Positions 24,101 through 30,788 of a DNA stretch of 33,927 bases are shown piece after piece. The notes beneath the pieces were generated by a model. That model did not search any database and was not told the DNA's origin. It worked only from the letters and a program-made list of their open reading frames with translations. Source of the stretch: Lachnospiraceae bacterium (GTDB taxonomy: Bacteria > Bacillota > Clostridia > Lachnospirales > Lachnospiraceae); NCBI GenBank assembly GCA_015056945.1, contig SVFH01000025.1, positions 1 to 33,927 of the forward strand. The letters run 5' to 3'. Every line of letters starts with the position of its first letter. Positions within the stretch are counted from its first letter, which is position 1. The position numbers and the translations under genes are program-made.

Positions 24101-26427
24101 TTATTGCCTTTTTCATCCGTGATTTCTGCACAGAGCTCAATATTGAAAAATGCTGAAGCAAGACCGGTATTCTCGACTGTAACCAAAAGCTTATTCTCAT
24201 TTCTTTTGGCAGATGTTACTGTAAAATTATAGCCCAGACGGTTTACCATCTCATCTATAACATCCTTCTGCTCACGATAGAATTTATAACTTCCGTAACC
24301 CTCCTGATCCAGGGCATAAATTGATAAATGTGCTATCTCAATTGTTTCACGGAAGCGCTCCGGCGTCCATTTCAGATATTCATCCGATAGTTTATCTTCC
24401 GCATCCAGCATATACTCATAGGTATTGTGATTATCCGCCATAGTCGGAAGATTCGCCTTATAAGCAGGCCTTAAATCCCACTCCTCATTGGGCGTCAGAA
24501 TTAAACCGTTATTACGTTTCGTAATGCCAATTGAAAGTGCATAGTCATAAACTTCTCCTTTTGCATCTGACATTAGGCAACACGTGGTTTTGTCAAATAC
24601 AGATGCAAAATGATTAAGCATATCCTTCTGTATGTCTAAAGAAGGCATTTCAATACCCTCAAACTCGGAAACATGCCACTCGCCCATGTTACCAAATGCA
24701 CGGATTTCAACATATTCAACACGCGGATCACCATTGTACTTTTCAGCCAACGCTGTCGTAAAATCCTTATACGCCTGAATATATACCTCATTTGACCAAT
24801 CCGGCACTTTTATCTGAACATTAGGATCTCCGTATTTATATGTAACCGTCTTTTGGGTTGCACCCTCATCATATACCCACTGCGGAACAAAATCATGTTC
24901 TACTCCGTAATTATCATCTGAACCTGTAGATGTCGTATAGGGAATGATTCGTATTCCGTATGTCATTCCGGCCTGTTCACAGGCCTTAAGAGCATCATCA
25001 ATTTCTTCCCAATTGTATACACCCTTTTGCGGATTAATGTCTTCCCAGAACATAACACCGCTGCAAATCGTTACAACGTCCCATGCATGATTATCTTTTT
25101 CACCACCGATGCCATAAGGATGTTTCCCTCTATACAGCATATCAGGATTTGTTACTGTCATAACAAATCCCTTATGAGGATTGGCAACAGGCTCACCGGA
25201 AGCTTCTGTTTCATAATATATGGTAGATGGAGTATCAAAATCTTTATAAGGATCTTCTGTACTTCCTCCCTGTCCTTTCGCCGGAAAAAGCTGTTCATTC
25301 ACCATTTGTGCAAGCTTGTCTGCTCCAAGTGCATTCGGATGAAGATTTTCACCCGGAGCATAATAGTTTCTTGCTTCTATTGATGTTTGCTCGAGGCAAA
25401 ATTCAAGCCATGGGTGAAATAAATCGATAACACCTGTATTCTCTGACACTGCAATTGCATCTATCTCATCATTAAACCATTTTTCTGTTGGAATCGGATA
25501 TTTCTTACAGTCATTCAATTCACCCTGCTGCTTCACAAGATAAACCGTCATCCCTTTTGCTTTGGCCCTCTGAACCATCTCAGTCATATTTGCAATATAA
25601 CCGGAGGAATCAATCGCATCCGGATGAAGCTTATACTCATCCGTATAATCATTAATTCCTACTGCGAGCAATAAAATATCACCGCTTTTGCCGTAATACT
25701 CGGCAACCGGAAAGAAAGTCTCAAAGACATTCTCTGATCTGAGACCACTTGCTGACAGATTTCTGATATCATACTTATCCGTATCAACATAATTGCATAA
25801 ATACTGTCCCCAACCACGTTTTGCGTCCGCCGCTACATTATAGTAGCTTGCAACCGTTGAGTCGCCGCTAACCCAGATAGTCGGTTTGGTCGTTGTTCCT
25901 GTTGATGTCTGCTCAATTTCAAGCGCACTGATTGAAAACTCTGTCCCCACACCTGAACCGGCATGAATGTTAAGCTGACCATCCGTTACCGGAATAGTAA
26001 AAGAATCAACCGCATTACTTCCTGTCAGAAAGAAAAGCTGTGGTCTTCCCTCTGCCGTAATTGTTGTTGATTTAACATCACCGGTTGTAACCGTAATCTT
26101 ATAAACGCCGCTTGGCAAATCAACTTTAAATATATGATTCGCCACATCTGACTTAAAGCGCACTGCATCTGCCAGAGCTCCTTCTCCACCGGCTAAAACA
26201 TCTTCTACTGCTTCAGTATTTGCAAATCCGTATCCGGTCTCCACATCATAAGCATCCCCGGCTGATACCCCTATATACCCCTCTGCTACTCCTGCTCCTC
26301 CCAAGTCAAATCGTAAAGTTTCATAAGCCTCCGTCTCCCCTGAAAAAATCTCCTCTGCTTTCGCATTCATAGGAAATAACGGAAGTAGAATGGTAATCGC
26401 TACAAACATTGCTAAAAAACGCTTCAC
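18139..26427 (-). CDS. Giant secreted multidomain protein: duplicated CE12-like esterase plus glycosidase-like module
   Basis: 2762 residues from the GTG at 26425-26427, which follows AAGGAGG by 9 bases. A frame start 9 codons earlier would place that site inside the gene. Signal peptide: residues 1-24, ending AKA. Copy 1: beta-sandwich 36-173, CE12/SGNH domain 181-384 (GDST with Ser190, GIND with Asn259, ENLHP with His363), barrel domain about 400-841 with a DUF4832-like end. Acidic linker 854-873. Copy 2: 875-1011, 1020-1224 and 1241-1694. In copy 2 Ser, Glu360 and His become Glu1029, Asn1201 and Leu1204. Barrel candidates Glu583/Glu649 are kept as Glu1422/Glu1488. C-terminal 1706-2762: about seven beta-sandwich repeats of 105-125 residues. 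No LPXTG or SLH anchor. Probable role is removal of acetyl groups from, and hydrolysis of, a rhamnogalacturonan-type or related glycan; the substrate is inferred. Confidence 0.85.
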   Translation of the reverse strand: MKRFLAMFVAITILLPLFPMNAKAEEIFSGETEAYETLRFDLGGAGVAEGYIGVSAGDAYDVETGYGFANTEAVEDVLAGGEGALADAVRFKSDVANHIFKVDLPSGVYKITVTTGDVKSTTITAEGRPQLFFLTGSNAVDSFTIPVTDGQLNIHAGSGVGTEFSISALEIEQTSTGTTTKPTIWVSGDSTVASYYNVAADAKRGWGQYLCNYVDTDKYDIRNLSASGLRSENVFETFFPVAEYYGKSGDILLLAVGINDYTDEYKLHPDAIDSSGYIANMTEMVQRAKAKGMTVYLVKQQGELNDCKKYPIPTEKWFNDEIDAIAVSENTGVIDLFHPWLEFCLEQTSIEARNYYAPGENLHPNALGADKLAQMVNEQLFPAKGQGGSTEDPYKDFDTPSTIYYETEASGEPVANPHKGFVMTVTNPDMLYRGKHPYGIGGEKDNHAWDVVTICSGVMFWEDINPQKGVYNWEEIDDALKACEQAGMTYGIRIIPYTTSTGSDDNYGVEHDFVPQWVYDEGATQKTVTYKYGDPNVQIKVPDWSNEVYIQAYKDFTTALAEKYNGDPRVEYVEIRAFGNMGEWHVSEFEGIEMPSLDIQKDMLNHFASVFDKTTCCLMSDAKGEVYDYALSIGITKRNNGLILTPNEEWDLRPAYKANLPTMADNHNTYEYMLDAEDKLSDEYLKWTPERFRETIEIAHLSIYALDQEGYGSYKFYREQKDVIDEMVNRLGYNFTVTSAKRNENKLLVTVENTGLASAFFNIELCAEITDEKGNKVADFGQPVRIAKGSFRDGTSQTFLFEYDGVLDENARICLAMYDSDNYLATGDNPTVRFDNANTLSNNRLLLTDHVIWEDDEESDEEEESDEEEVVVPFETLRFDLGGEGVAEGYIGVSAQAGYDASVGYGFTNTNAVEDVLAGGSGALADAVRFKSNVSGHVFNVDLPKGVYKITVTTGDDQSTTIRAEGLSQLFFLTGNNAVDSFTIPVTDGQLNIYAGSGVGEKFSISAIEIEKAGEGTVGKPTIWLAGDETVSKRYNIPEDDGSRRGWGEYLSAYVDMNTYDIRHISAGGITAKAVKDSFLPTAEFYGKKGDILILAVGLNDYAKQNKEHPDSLDPTEYKQNMTEIIRRAKAKGMTVYLVKQSGELHDASRYPVLTEKWFSAAIDEIAVAEKVAVIDLFRPWLEFCMEQTVRVADKYYCVENSYLLNALGADKLAGMVSEQLFPVSKPEEPVQDSYEDFDNPYTVCYETEVAGGPVVNPHKGYVMTVYSPWNFESTNAYGIGGSMNNTAWEMSTICSGEPKWDELNPEEGVYNWESIDSMLEACEKYGYTYGIRILPYSHLSGSHDNYGKDHIFVPDWVFEKGAKMDRATLVSDPSVELDIPKWDDPIYLQACRDFADALAAHYDGDPRVEFIDISVFGNWGEWHTSTFNGNPMPSEEIQKEMIKYYSEAFDKTMLCLTSGAYGDVYDYALSLGVPKRVNGLIATHNYEWNLRPNYYANLPVIGENFLPYKMMLEPDIYAQGIVTDYDKHYLRWTPERFRETIEISHLSIYAFDQDSKHSYEFYKEQKALIEEMNNRLGYNYTVTSAKRNGNKLLVTIKNTGLAPAFFDIELSAEIIDESGAKLDTFGKPVVIESGSFRDEEEKTFLFEYGGTLGAETRIALAMYDKNNYLVEGKAPTIKFDNKNTLSNNRFLLVENASAKEDTDVAEDIYLIPGNDHIVIAPGETADISFKLQGLDNCDVYLLHSTDDAVVNLESGYIADKNDAMKGIITAGAKEGTAWLTFAADNQGKGSQCAYATVRVDVAEKEEAQKISLGVTSGKLNVYDDSVITVPVYQMDSRYRIISATFVTPQAPEKAAAMNEKFVITIKNDRTLQVVPRVPADSDTMNWSDWAKSVKGTYKAAIQVNYKEDGYGSTVYHCISPETLTISATATAPAIKAKAVKFNTFYQNQTLDMVYTMKGASISEAKVDLVRTTAKTKACPDWLTLSADGMNAAINSELLAEMNNKASGKVYLKVWPEGWRAPAQISVSVSAAYSVPKIKLSKKTVTLNSDSNFIDECQISILSGDKKITYKDLNITAIRMAEEADFALMSDKERKKYAATGSLSVSSFDAEEGTFCLDAVKTPVAGKALLILTVGDDSRQEMKLPVNVKVVSKPVLKASTTKVTLNQAYGSDYRTRDEKVVTFSTNTDGYDLNYNNLEYKVTDSTGQTDLGTQLGLAEYDGKVMIYPNKNTVNNQTYKVTVSASGIEKPVIITVVTKSVVPKMKLSKAKVTINKALVLHEGKQTVWITSSDKNYDLKFKGSDVTVINPDGSVMGDGATKDALRVYIGTSGGKKYIDIQKGTNCATGNYTLQVKENLPNGESVIGTIKVIVTEKVPSIKLGVSSVTLYAGMKDSYFDTSAGKMVDYNTAIVPVSGNDILDVNSYQHEVKDSKGADASNAVNIYKYADRIKVSLTDKAVAGEKYKVTYWANLNEIDSNGNRLMTKKVTFTVNSVGNITVKGKVKGNIDLTRAATSFAEFDLSFTGWSKDNYNGEQRPVLKWQVYAMNGKTPVTEGAIAPNGLVAYGDTDNNATGWFKNVSLEDNPYALALGVNTDDIGWDNNQINPTYKYTCKVWLEIPAEITRDSADTQSSIIEFAPMTFKVVQGKTKFGMNIKQAQLPKQDSYARQCFILQSNDKDKLNVTDIEKLQLQPGGLADALEIVEVPSVDGNTYAIQWKDTDAFTSGVQINSGVKSGTVKVNVFLEGNDSGRNKPNATLKLKVTVK
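23341..26325 (-). other. Catalytic sites compared between the two CE12-like copies
   Basis: The copy 1 nucleophile codon is at 25858-25860 (Ser), the acid at 25348-25350 (Glu) and the base at 25339-25341 (His). The copy 2 equivalents are at 23341-23343 (Glu), 22825-22827 (Asn) and 22816-22818 (Leu). The GxND block is kept in both copies. All three changes are substitutions, with the surrounding sequence well preserved. Confidence 0.8.
23809..23868 (-). repeat. Acidic low-complexity linker between the two modules
   Basis: Encodes EDDEESDEEEESDEEE followed by valines. At DNA level the ESDEEE unit is repeated in tandem (TCATCAGATTCTTCTTCC on the plus strand). It separates module copy 1 from copy 2 and may be a replication-slippage tract. 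Confidence 0.85.
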
Positions 26428-26494
26428 TAAAATTTTCCTCCTTATTTTCGTCACATATCACAAAATCCAAAGTTTCGCATACTTTTCTATTTTT

Positions 26495-26689
26495 CTACAA
26501 CAGTTTCTCAACCTCTTTAACTGCAAATTTCTGGACAAGTCCACAACTCTTACAGCAATAACAAACCACAGAACTTCTCTTTGGTTTTAATTTATTTATC
26601 TCGCCTTCCGGATAAAAAAACATTCCATGCATTCCTGCCATTTGTCCTTTTATTAATTCTCCACCACAATTTTCACATTTACCTTCCAT
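26495..26689 (-). CDS. Small zinc-ribbon protein (DUF6487-like)
   Basis: A 64-residue cytoplasmic protein with CENC at 5-8 and a cysteine cluster CYCCKSCG at 43-50. This fits a single treble-clef or ribbon zinc site of the DUF6487 type, as does the order of a glycine-rich turn and then an aromatic strand (GMFFYPEGE). Function unknown. GGAGG lies upstream. It sits about 70 bases before the giant gene in the same direction and no terminator separates them. Confidence 0.7.
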   Translation of the reverse strand: MEGKCENCGGELIKGQMAGMHGMFFYPEGEINKLKPKRSSVVCYCCKSCGLVQKFAVKEVEKLL

Positions 26690-26924
26690 TACAATTCCTC
26701 CATAGAATTCAGTTCTTTCATTGTATATATATTCTCTACTTACATAAGATTTCTTTCAACCAATTAATTCTTCTTTCTATTGCATTTTTTAATATCATTC
26801 CATCCTGTTCCAACCTACAGCTTCACGCAAATCTGATAAAGCTTTTGCTGATACATGCTCGTTGTATTTGTATATCATTTCATATTCTCCTTTCGAATTT
26901 GTCATCGAACTGCAAATACAAATC
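26690..26924. other. Spacer containing only a GNAT fragment
   Basis: Apart from the short GNAT remnant at 26795-26878, I see no gene, strong promoter or terminator here. The rest is AT-rich. Confidence 0.6.
26795..26878 (-). pseudogene. GNAT acetyltransferase, N-terminal remnant
   Basis: Twenty-seven codons, MIYKYNEHVSAKALSDLREA then VGWNRME, followed by TGA. This is the conserved N-terminus of a common GNAT subfamily, where the protein normally runs on for about 100 more residues. The ribosome site AAAGGAG is intact 8 bases upstream, so translation of the stub may still start. The rest of the gene is missing. Confidence 0.7.
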
Positions 26925-27596
26925 CTACTGCTCCCAAACCGTATATATCATCGTTAACGGAAATGGTTGGTATTCATTCTCACCATTCGGATCTATTTTA
27001 CCCTCTTCATACAAGGCATACATCTTTTCCCAATAAGCATTTGATTCATCCAAAGTTTGGAATGCTTCATTTGCAAAAACAACCATGTATCCGGTTCCTT
27101 CCGTTCTGATTTCAGACATGTACATGAACTTATCCTTCACGTAAGCCGGAGTCCCAAAATGATCACGATGTGTATCCATTACAACCATATAATCCGTTCC
27201 GTCAAAATGAATATAATATAAAATCGGATCCCCTTCATCCGTAACCGTCATCACAACAACACAAGCCTCTTTCCCGGCTTCAATCTGCGTCAAAAATGCT
27301 TCCCAGAGATGTGTATGCTCAAATATATTATTTATTGCACATACCGCCCTTCCTTCGGCAAGAATCTCATCACATTCCTGCGGAAATGACTGCAAATAGT
27401 TCTGCACTTTCTCGTCGTCTCTACCATAATCAGCTTGTCCGCTTATTTCTTCCGCATATTGATTTGATACACTCACATTTTCGGAATTCTGTTCCGGTCC
27501 GGCCGTCATAGGTGCCTGCTCTGTCTGCACGCACGCAATGAAAAAGAGCATTGAACAAAACATTAATATCATTGAAAAAATCCGCTTCTTTTTCAT
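26925..27596 (-). CDS. Lipoprotein of unknown function
   Basis: A 223-residue exported lipoprotein with lipobox FFIAC (Cys22) and a polar linker to about residue 55. The rest is a soluble alpha/beta domain with YYIHFDGTDYMVVMDTHRDHFG and ends at TVWEQ. I do not recognise a family. The strand pattern around 110-190 suggests a compact extracellular fold. AAGGAGG precedes the start. A 12-codon frame (MNFMDEMMRRFL) ends within that ribosome site but has no site of its own. Confidence 0.7.
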   Translation of the reverse strand: MKKKRIFSMILMFCSMLFFIACVQTEQAPMTAGPEQNSENVSVSNQYAEEISGQADYGRDDEKVQNYLQSFPQECDEILAEGRAVCAINNIFEHTHLWEAFLTQIEAGKEACVVVMTVTDEGDPILYYIHFDGTDYMVVMDTHRDHFGTPAYVKDKFMYMSEIRTEGTGYMVVFANEAFQTLDESNAYWEKMYALYEEGKIDPNGENEYQPFPLTMIYTVWEQ

Positions 27597-27691
27597 ACCA
27601 ATCCTCCTTATAAAAATCGCCTCATCATCTCGTCCATAAAATTCATGCGTAATCTCAGACTAACCAAAAGCCTAATTCCTTTTGCTTTCTC

Positions 27692-28072
27692 TTAATATTT
27701 TATGGCAACAAATTTCGCAACTTCCGGCTCAAAGTAATCATTCATATTACTGCTAAATCCGGCTGCTTTCCACGCTTGCTCAAATGTAATGTCCTCTATG
27801 TTGCTTAAAAAAATAAATGTGTTATCTTGTGTCGCGTTACCCATTCTTCCTGTAATTTCCAGTCTGTATTGATAGGTATTTTCATCTGTTTTCCAAGTGC
27901 CGTCACTCATCTCATAGTGTGTATACAAAATCAGATATTCCTCATTTTCTTGTTCAACGTCTGCATCAGATGCTGCATAATATGTATTAACTACTGAAGG
28001 CTCTTTGTGAGAGCATCCAATCAAACCAATCACACAATGCAATATCAAAAGTAAAATGATTAATTTCTTCAT
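27692..28072 (-). CDS. Lipoprotein sharing a leader with the DMP19 lipoprotein
   Basis: A 126-residue lipoprotein. Signal peptide MKKLIILLLILHCVIGLIGC puts the lipidated Cys at 20. Residues 1-45 are almost identical to those of the protein at 29178-29678; from about residue 46 the body is different (EEYLILYTHYEMSDGTWKTD onward) and unrecognised. The ATG at 28070-28072 has AAGGAG 9 bases upstream. An ATG 11 codons earlier is rejected. Confidence 0.75.
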   Translation of the reverse strand: MKKLIILLLILHCVIGLIGCSHKEPSVVNTYYAASDADVEQENEEYLILYTHYEMSDGTWKTDENTYQYRLEITGRMGNATQDNTFIFLSNIEDITFEQAWKAAGFSSNMNDYFEPEVAKFVAIKY

Positions 28073-28092
28073 GGCATTAAACTCCTTCATCC
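27947..28092 (-). repeat. Lipoprotein leader repeat, copy 1
   Basis: About 145 bp nearly identical to 29551-29698. It covers the ribosome site, the signal peptide and the first 25 mature residues. The match ends abruptly on both sides. Confidence 0.85.
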
Positions 28093-28129
28093 CTTTGCTA
28101 AACACATAAAAAACTAAAGTTTCCCCTGT

Positions 28130-28579
28130 CTATTTCTTGACAATATTCCATTTATTCTCTTCGATAACATATTGAAATTCACTTAATTCTTCATCAAGCA
28201 TCACATCGATCAAATCATTAAAATCATTAACCAGATTAACTTTATCAAGGTCTTCCGTCTTAATCCAATGCATTCGCCCTTCATCAGATGAGCAAAGTTC
28301 ACCTTCATACTTAGTTGCTTCAAAAAGAAAAACAATATATCGTCCTTCATTTAGCGGGAAATGTTTTACCCCACATAATCTGGGATTAATAATCGTCAAT
28401 CCTGTTTCTTCTTTCATTTCTCGTATAATTGCATTTACTATAGACTCGCCCGGTTCAACATGCCCTCCGGGTAATGTAAATCCTTGCCAATCTTTCTTTA
28501 CTCTATCTTGCAACAAATATTGTCCATTTTGATGCAATAAACATAATACTGTAAGTTCTACCGTTTCTGTGCGGGACAT
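28130..28579 (-). CDS. Nudix hydrolase (MutT-like)
   Basis: A 149-residue protein. The Nudix box GGHVEPGESIVNAIIREMKE then ETGLTI (about 38-63) is complete. The N-terminal strands VELTVLCLLHQNGQYLLQDR and later EGRMHWIKTEDLDKVNLVND resemble 8-oxo-dGTP or related nucleotide hydrolases annotated MutT/NUDIX. Start: ATG at 28577-28579, 7 bases after GGAGG. A start 38 codons earlier would run through the hairpin pair at 28632-28660 and is rejected. Substrate not certain. Confidence 0.85.
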   Translation of the reverse strand: MSRTETVELTVLCLLHQNGQYLLQDRVKKDWQGFTLPGGHVEPGESIVNAIIREMKEETGLTIINPRLCGVKHFPLNEGRYIVFLFEATKYEGELCSSDEGRMHWIKTEDLDKVNLVNDFNDLIDVMLDEELSEFQYVIEENKWNIVKK

Positions 28580-28631
28580 CATTATACCTCCACCAATTCC
28601 TATTTTCCCACTTCTTCCACATCCAAAATTC

Positions 28632-28660
28632 AGACACTTCGTGTCTGTCGTGCTTCGCAC
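28632..28660. repeat. Pair of GAA/TTC-capped hairpins
   Basis: Two adjacent perfect hairpins: AGACAC-TTC-GTGTCT (28632-28646) and GTGC-TTC-GCAC (28650-28660), plus-strand reading. On the minus strand both have GAA loops and the first is followed by GAATTTT, so it may act as a weak terminator for the gene at 28683. Confidence 0.7.
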
Positions 28661-28682
28661 TATTAATTTTGTCGGTATCACG

Positions 28683-29099
28683 CTAGGTTTCATCCAAATA
28701 TATTTCTACCTTACTGAATTCTTTATCTTTACAGGAACTAAACTCTGGCGTTTTTTTGATATAGTTAAATATATTTTCTTCAATATCCTCATTCCATATA
28801 GTTCGCTCAAAATCTTTATTTTCCTCTGTTGGCATATACAACACATCCACATGAATCTGATAATACTCTTCCTCATCATTAGGAAATTGTCTAACTAAAG
28901 AAAAGTTAAACATCGGTTCACCTGTAAAAGAATAGGTCCCTGTTTCGAACAAAATCATATCTTCTTTCATTGGAACACTACACATCTTTTCAAACACACT
29001 TATAATATCTTCCAAACTTGAATTATCGGAAATTCTGCTTTGTAAATATTTTAATAAACTTTCTTTTGTAGTCTTCTTAAATCTATCAAATAATCCCAT
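28683..29099 (-). CDS. Hypothetical cytoplasmic protein
   Basis: A 138-residue acidic protein beginning MGLFDRFKK, with no signal peptide or membrane segment. The region about 50-100 (ETGTYSFTGEPMFNFSLVRQ, then EEYYQIHVDVLYMP) looks like an antiparallel sheet of the kind seen in SUKH-like or immunity-type proteins, but I cannot assign a family. GGAGG precedes the start. It lies upstream of the Nudix gene and downstream of a DMP19 lipoprotein gene. Confidence 0.65.
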   Translation of the reverse strand: MGLFDRFKKTTKESLLKYLQSRISDNSSLEDIISVFEKMCSVPMKEDMILFETGTYSFTGEPMFNFSLVRQFPNDEEEYYQIHVDVLYMPTEENKDFERTIWNEDIEENIFNYIKKTPEFSSCKDKEFSKVEIYLDET

Positions 29100-29177
29100 T
29101 TGAAATTTCCTCCATCAACTTCAAATCTTCTGTTGAACATTATTTACCTGCAATCTTTTCGCTCGTATCTTTCCTAA

Positions 29178-29678
29178 TTATAGCTTGACCTTATCTGCAT
29201 ATTCTTCCAATATACGCGTAATCTCATCTTCATTTTCGTAGAAGACTTTATCGCACTGGCTCAAGTCTTTTTCTGCCTGCTCGTTCTCACCTTCATTTTC
29301 CAATATCACATATGCTTCATATGCTCTTTTAAGATTCCCTTTGAGTTTTGATGGCAAAACAGTTTCCAGAGCCATTATTTCTTTTTGCAAATCACCGGTG
29401 TTTTCAACGTTGGTAAAGTATTGGCCATGCCCACCATTATTAATTTCACTTTGATAGGTCATCAATTCTGCATAGGGTGAATCTACTTGTCCTTCCACCC
29501 AAAGCTCCCACATTTTACTCCACTTTCTTTGTTCTTCAGTCAAGTTCGTATTCTCTTGTTCAACTTCTGTATCAGAAGCTGCACAATATGTATTAACTAC
29601 TGAAGGCTCTTTGTGAGAGCATCCAATCAAACCAATCACACAATGCAATATCAAAAGTAAAATGATTAATTTCTTCAT
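29178..29678 (-). CDS. DMP19 (DUF4375) domain lipoprotein
   Basis: A 166-residue lipoprotein. Residues 1-45 are the same leader as in 27692-28072 (lipidated Cys20). The body, from about 46, is a DMP19 domain: YAELMTYQSEINNGGHGQYF, then FTNVENTGDLQKEIMALETV and CDKVFYENEDEITRILEEYA. DMP19 domains are usually cytoplasmic without a signal peptide, and one structural study proposed a DNA-mimic role, so the exported form is unusual. The ATG at 29676-29678 lies near GGAG, and an earlier start 22 codons upstream overlaps the ComB-like gene. Grafting of the leader by recombination is inferred. Confidence 0.8.
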   Translation of the reverse strand: MKKLIILLLILHCVIGLIGCSHKEPSVVNTYCAASDTEVEQENTNLTEEQRKWSKMWELWVEGQVDSPYAELMTYQSEINNGGHGQYFTNVENTGDLQKEIMALETVLPSKLKGNLKRAYEAYVILENEGENEQAEKDLSQCDKVFYENEDEITRILEEYADKVKL

Positions 29679-29698
29679 GACATTAAGCTCCTTCATCC
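29551..29698 (-). repeat. Lipoprotein leader repeat, copy 2
   Basis: Near-identical to 27947-28092 (a handful of base differences, several in the linker such as TTCTGTATCAGAAG versus GTCTGCATCAGATG). It covers the ribosome site and the signal peptide. Confidence 0.85.
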
Positions 29699-29718
29699 AA
29701 TTAACAAAGCATATCTTT

Positions 29719-30420
29719 TTACACTTTGCGCGCAACAAACCCATTCTCTTCTCTATCGATACGAATCACAAACGGAAAAGTATTGTATCTGATGCACATC
29801 CAAAAATCCTCCTGCGGGAATACATCCTGTCTGTTCTCATCAAAGAAATGCTCGCCGCCACAATATCTTAAATCTGCAATCCTTTGCTCTATATCCGGCA
29901 ATTCATTTCCTTCCAGAATACTTTTGATATATTCCGCACACAGTTCATCTTCTTTCGCCGGACGAATGCCACCGTTTCCCATACATACCAAAGATACCGT
30001 TTGCGGGTTACGATGCATGATATACTCTGCAACCGCCTTGGCATTCACAAGGCTTCCCGTAATAATCTCACTTGCTGCTTCCGCATTCACAATGCCTTGC
30101 GTTCCTGCACTTGTGGTGTGAATGACCGTCTTGCCTTTCACCGCATCCCATTGTATCACAGAAGGGGAATTTCCGTAATCAAAGCCTTCACACTTTTTAC
30201 CACCGCGTTCACCGATCAGTACGCTGTCAGCGAACTCCTTTTTAAACATAAAAGCTTCTTCAATTGCTCCGACAGGACGGATTTCTTTCACTCCCATATC
30301 ATATAAATAGCATTCCAGGGAAAAAGCCCTGAATACATCAATGATTACAGTAAGGCCTTCTGCCTGCTTGGCACCTTCGATTAAATGTAATATTTTTATT
30401 TGATTCATAAATTTATCCAT
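29719..30420 (-). CDS. comB: 2-phosphosulfolactate phosphatase-like protein (ComB family)
   Basis: A 233-residue protein with the ComB signature blocks: TVIIDVFRAFSLECYL near the start, GERGGKKCEGFDYGNSP (about 71-87) and TTSAGTQGI (about 102-110). ComB removes phosphate from 2-phosphosulfolactate in coenzyme M biosynthesis in archaea. In Clostridia the same family occurs without that pathway, so the real substrate is open. The start at 30420 or four codons later (MNQIKILHL) is uncertain, as both ribosome sites are weak. The name follows family similarity only. Confidence 0.75.
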   Translation of the reverse strand: MDKFMNQIKILHLIEGAKQAEGLTVIIDVFRAFSLECYLYDMGVKEIRPVGAIEEAFMFKKEFADSVLIGERGGKKCEGFDYGNSPSVIQWDAVKGKTVIHTTSAGTQGIVNAEAASEIITGSLVNAKAVAEYIMHRNPQTVSLVCMGNGGIRPAKEDELCAEYIKSILEGNELPDIEQRIADLRYCGGEHFFDENRQDVFPQEDFWMCIRYNTFPFVIRIDREENGFVARKV

Positions 30421-30480
30421 TATTCCTGCTCACTTCTTTATTTCGTATTCTTTCGAAACCGGTACGCTCCATCGGATGCC

Positions 30481-30753
30481 CTATACATACTCTTCCTTCA
30501 GTATAGAATAATGCACCGCATCAACAATTCCCTGATTATTAAACTCGGCTCTCCGCAGTGTCCCTTCATACGTCATTCCAAGCTTCTGCATTACCCTTCC
30601 CGATTTCGGGTTGTTTTTATCATGGTTAGCACCGATTCTGTTGGCGCCGACCTGCTCAAACAAATATTTTATAACCGCGCCGCCGGCTTCCGTTCTGAAG
30701 CGTCTCAATATTAATCTTGCAGATTCCAATGTAATCGTACCTGAATGATTCAT
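30481..30753 (-). pseudogene. GNAT (RimJ-like) gene with internal in-frame deletion
   Basis: 90 codons. Residues 1-18 (MNHSGTITLESARLILRR) are the start of a RimJ/RimL-type GNAT, and residues from about 24 (AVIKYLFEQVGANRIGANHD, then NNPKSGRVMQKLGMTYEGTL) are its end. The roughly 80 residues between, including the acetyl-CoA loop, are gone without breaking the frame. GGAGAG lies 8 bases before the ATG at 30753, so the product may be translated but cannot fold as a GNAT. The stretch before this start overlaps the previous gene. Confidence 0.8.
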
Positions 30754-30788
30754 TTGTCCGACTCTCCTATCTTTCTCAAAAATGTAAG

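Noticed and set aside
18139..26427. Several separate genes in the giant frame
   Set aside because: The frame is open throughout, with a single signal peptide, linker and repeat order, and there is no internal ribosome site or promoter at domain borders.
26428..26454. Giant gene start 9 codons upstream at 26454
   Set aside because: That start would place the strong AAGGAGG site inside the coding region and spoil the signal peptide N-terminus; the GTG at 26425-26427 fits both.
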